A stretch of DNA of 5,952 nt from DAOTXK01 sp034435395 (lineage in GTDB: Bacteria > Chloroflexota > Anaerolineae > Aggregatilineales > Ch27), in assembly GCA_034435395.1 (NCBI GenBank), contig DAOTXK010000322.1:1-5952 (forward strand), given 5' to 3'. The position numbers were made by a program, and so were the translations under genes. Position 1 is the first letter of the stretch. Each line of letters begins with the position of its first letter. Below are positions 5,392 through 5,952 of this stretch, in pieces. The notes under the pieces were generated by a model. The model saw nothing but the letters and a program-made list of their open reading frames with translations, was not told the origin of the DNA and searched no databases.

Positions 5392-5952
5392 GTGACCGAA
5401 TATATCCTATCCAATGCCGCCGACGTGCCCGACGCGCGTGGCTACTTCGGGGAGTTTGGCGGGCGCTTTGTGCCGGAGACGCTGATGTCCGCCCTGGAAG
5501 CACTCACCGCCGCCTATCACCAGGCGATGGCCGACCCGGCGTTCCAGGCGCGGCTGGCGTACCTCCAGGCCACCTACACGGGCCGCCCGACGCCGATCAG
5601 CTATGCCGGGCGGCTGAGCGATCACCTGGGCGGGGCGCGCATCTACCTCAAGCGGGAAGACCTGGCCCACTCCGGCGCGCACAAGATCAACAATGCCCTG
5701 GGGCAGGCGCTCCTGGCGGCGCGGATGGGCAAGCGGCGTATCATCGCCGAGACGGGCGCGGGCCAGCACGGCGTCGCCAGCGCCACGGCGGCGGCGCTGC
5801 TCGGCCTGGAGTGCCACGTCTACATGGGCGCCAAGGACGTGGAGCGACAGCGCCTCAACGTCTTTCGCATGCGCCTCCTCGGCGCCGAGGTCATCTCCGT
5901 CGAGACAGGGGGCCAGACCCTCAAGGACGCCGTCAACGAGGCCCTCCGCGAC
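5392..5952 (+). CDS. trpB: tryptophan synthase beta chain, N-terminal 187 residues (3' end outside window)
   Basis: TrpB joins indole and L-serine to make L-tryptophan with pyridoxal phosphate, normally as the beta subunit of an alpha2beta2 cytoplasmic complex with TrpA. The visible part covers roughly the first half of a ~400-residue protein. Signatures in order are GYFGEFGGRFVPETL (17-31), GRPTPI (64-69), YLKREDLAHSGAHKINNALG (85-104) with the PLP Schiff-base lysine at Lys98, and AETGAGQHGVASA (119-131) with catalytic Glu120, equivalent to E. coli Glu109. This is the standard TrpB1 type, expected to work with TrpA. The start is GTG 5392, preceded by AGGTG (5382-5386) and a purine run AGAGGG further up; the ATG at 5387 is out of frame and stops at once. 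The frame is open to the window edge. It follows the pentapeptide-repeat gene by 30 bases; trpA may lie downstream but is not visible. Confidence 0.97.
   Translation, partial: MTEYILSNAADVPDARGYFGEFGGRFVPETLMSALEALTAAYHQAMADPAFQARLAYLQATYTGRPTPISYAGRLSDHLGGARIYLKREDLAHSGAHKINNALGQALLAARMGKRRIIAETGAGQHGVASATAAALLGLECHVYMGAKDVERQRLNVFRMRLLGAEVISVETGGQTLKDAVNEALRD

Overview
The window is GC-rich, compact bacterial DNA with every supported gene on the + strand. It reads as a chromosomal housekeeping segment, not a mobile region: I see no transposase, integrase, tRNA, rRNA or CRISPR array. The strong G/C preference at third codon positions, the GTG/TTG starts and the mix of a SHOCT-tail protein, an unusual isocitrate/isopropylmalate-type dehydrogenase, a Rieske fusion protein and trp genes broken up by a pentapeptide-repeat gene would suit a Chloroflexota (Anaerolineae-like) genome. 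That placement is an inference from gene style, not from a marker gene.

Layout: (1) the 3' end of a gene whose product ends in a SHOCT-type helical tail (2-280); (2) a 358-residue beta-decarboxylating dehydrogenase of the isocitrate/isopropylmalate family (354-1430); (3) a 591-residue protein with an N-terminal Rieske [2Fe-2S] domain and a large helical C-terminal region I do not recognise (1513-3288), followed by a 9-bp hairpin; (4) trpF, phosphoribosylanthranilate isomerase (3448-4119), followed by an 8-bp hairpin; (5) a 324-base stretch with no strong gene, ending in a possible 42-codon ORF whose stop overlaps the next Shine-Dalgarno; (6) a membrane-anchored pentapeptide-repeat protein started by TTG after a strong AAGGAGG (4444-5361); (7) the first 187 codons of trpB, tryptophan synthase beta chain, running off the right edge (5392-5952).

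How they fit together: trpF and trpB act two steps apart in tryptophan synthesis (the indole-glycerol-phosphate synthase step and the alpha half-reaction lie between), so the right half is part of a trp cluster. Its odd point is the pentapeptide-repeat gene, whose stop lies only 30 bases before trpB and which is therefore probably co-transcribed with it. The dehydrogenase and the Rieske protein share strand and close spacing, but nothing in the sequence ties them to tryptophan synthesis. No complete new defence or mobile system is visible; the most unusual items are the Rieske fusion protein and the interrupted trpF-trpB arrangement.
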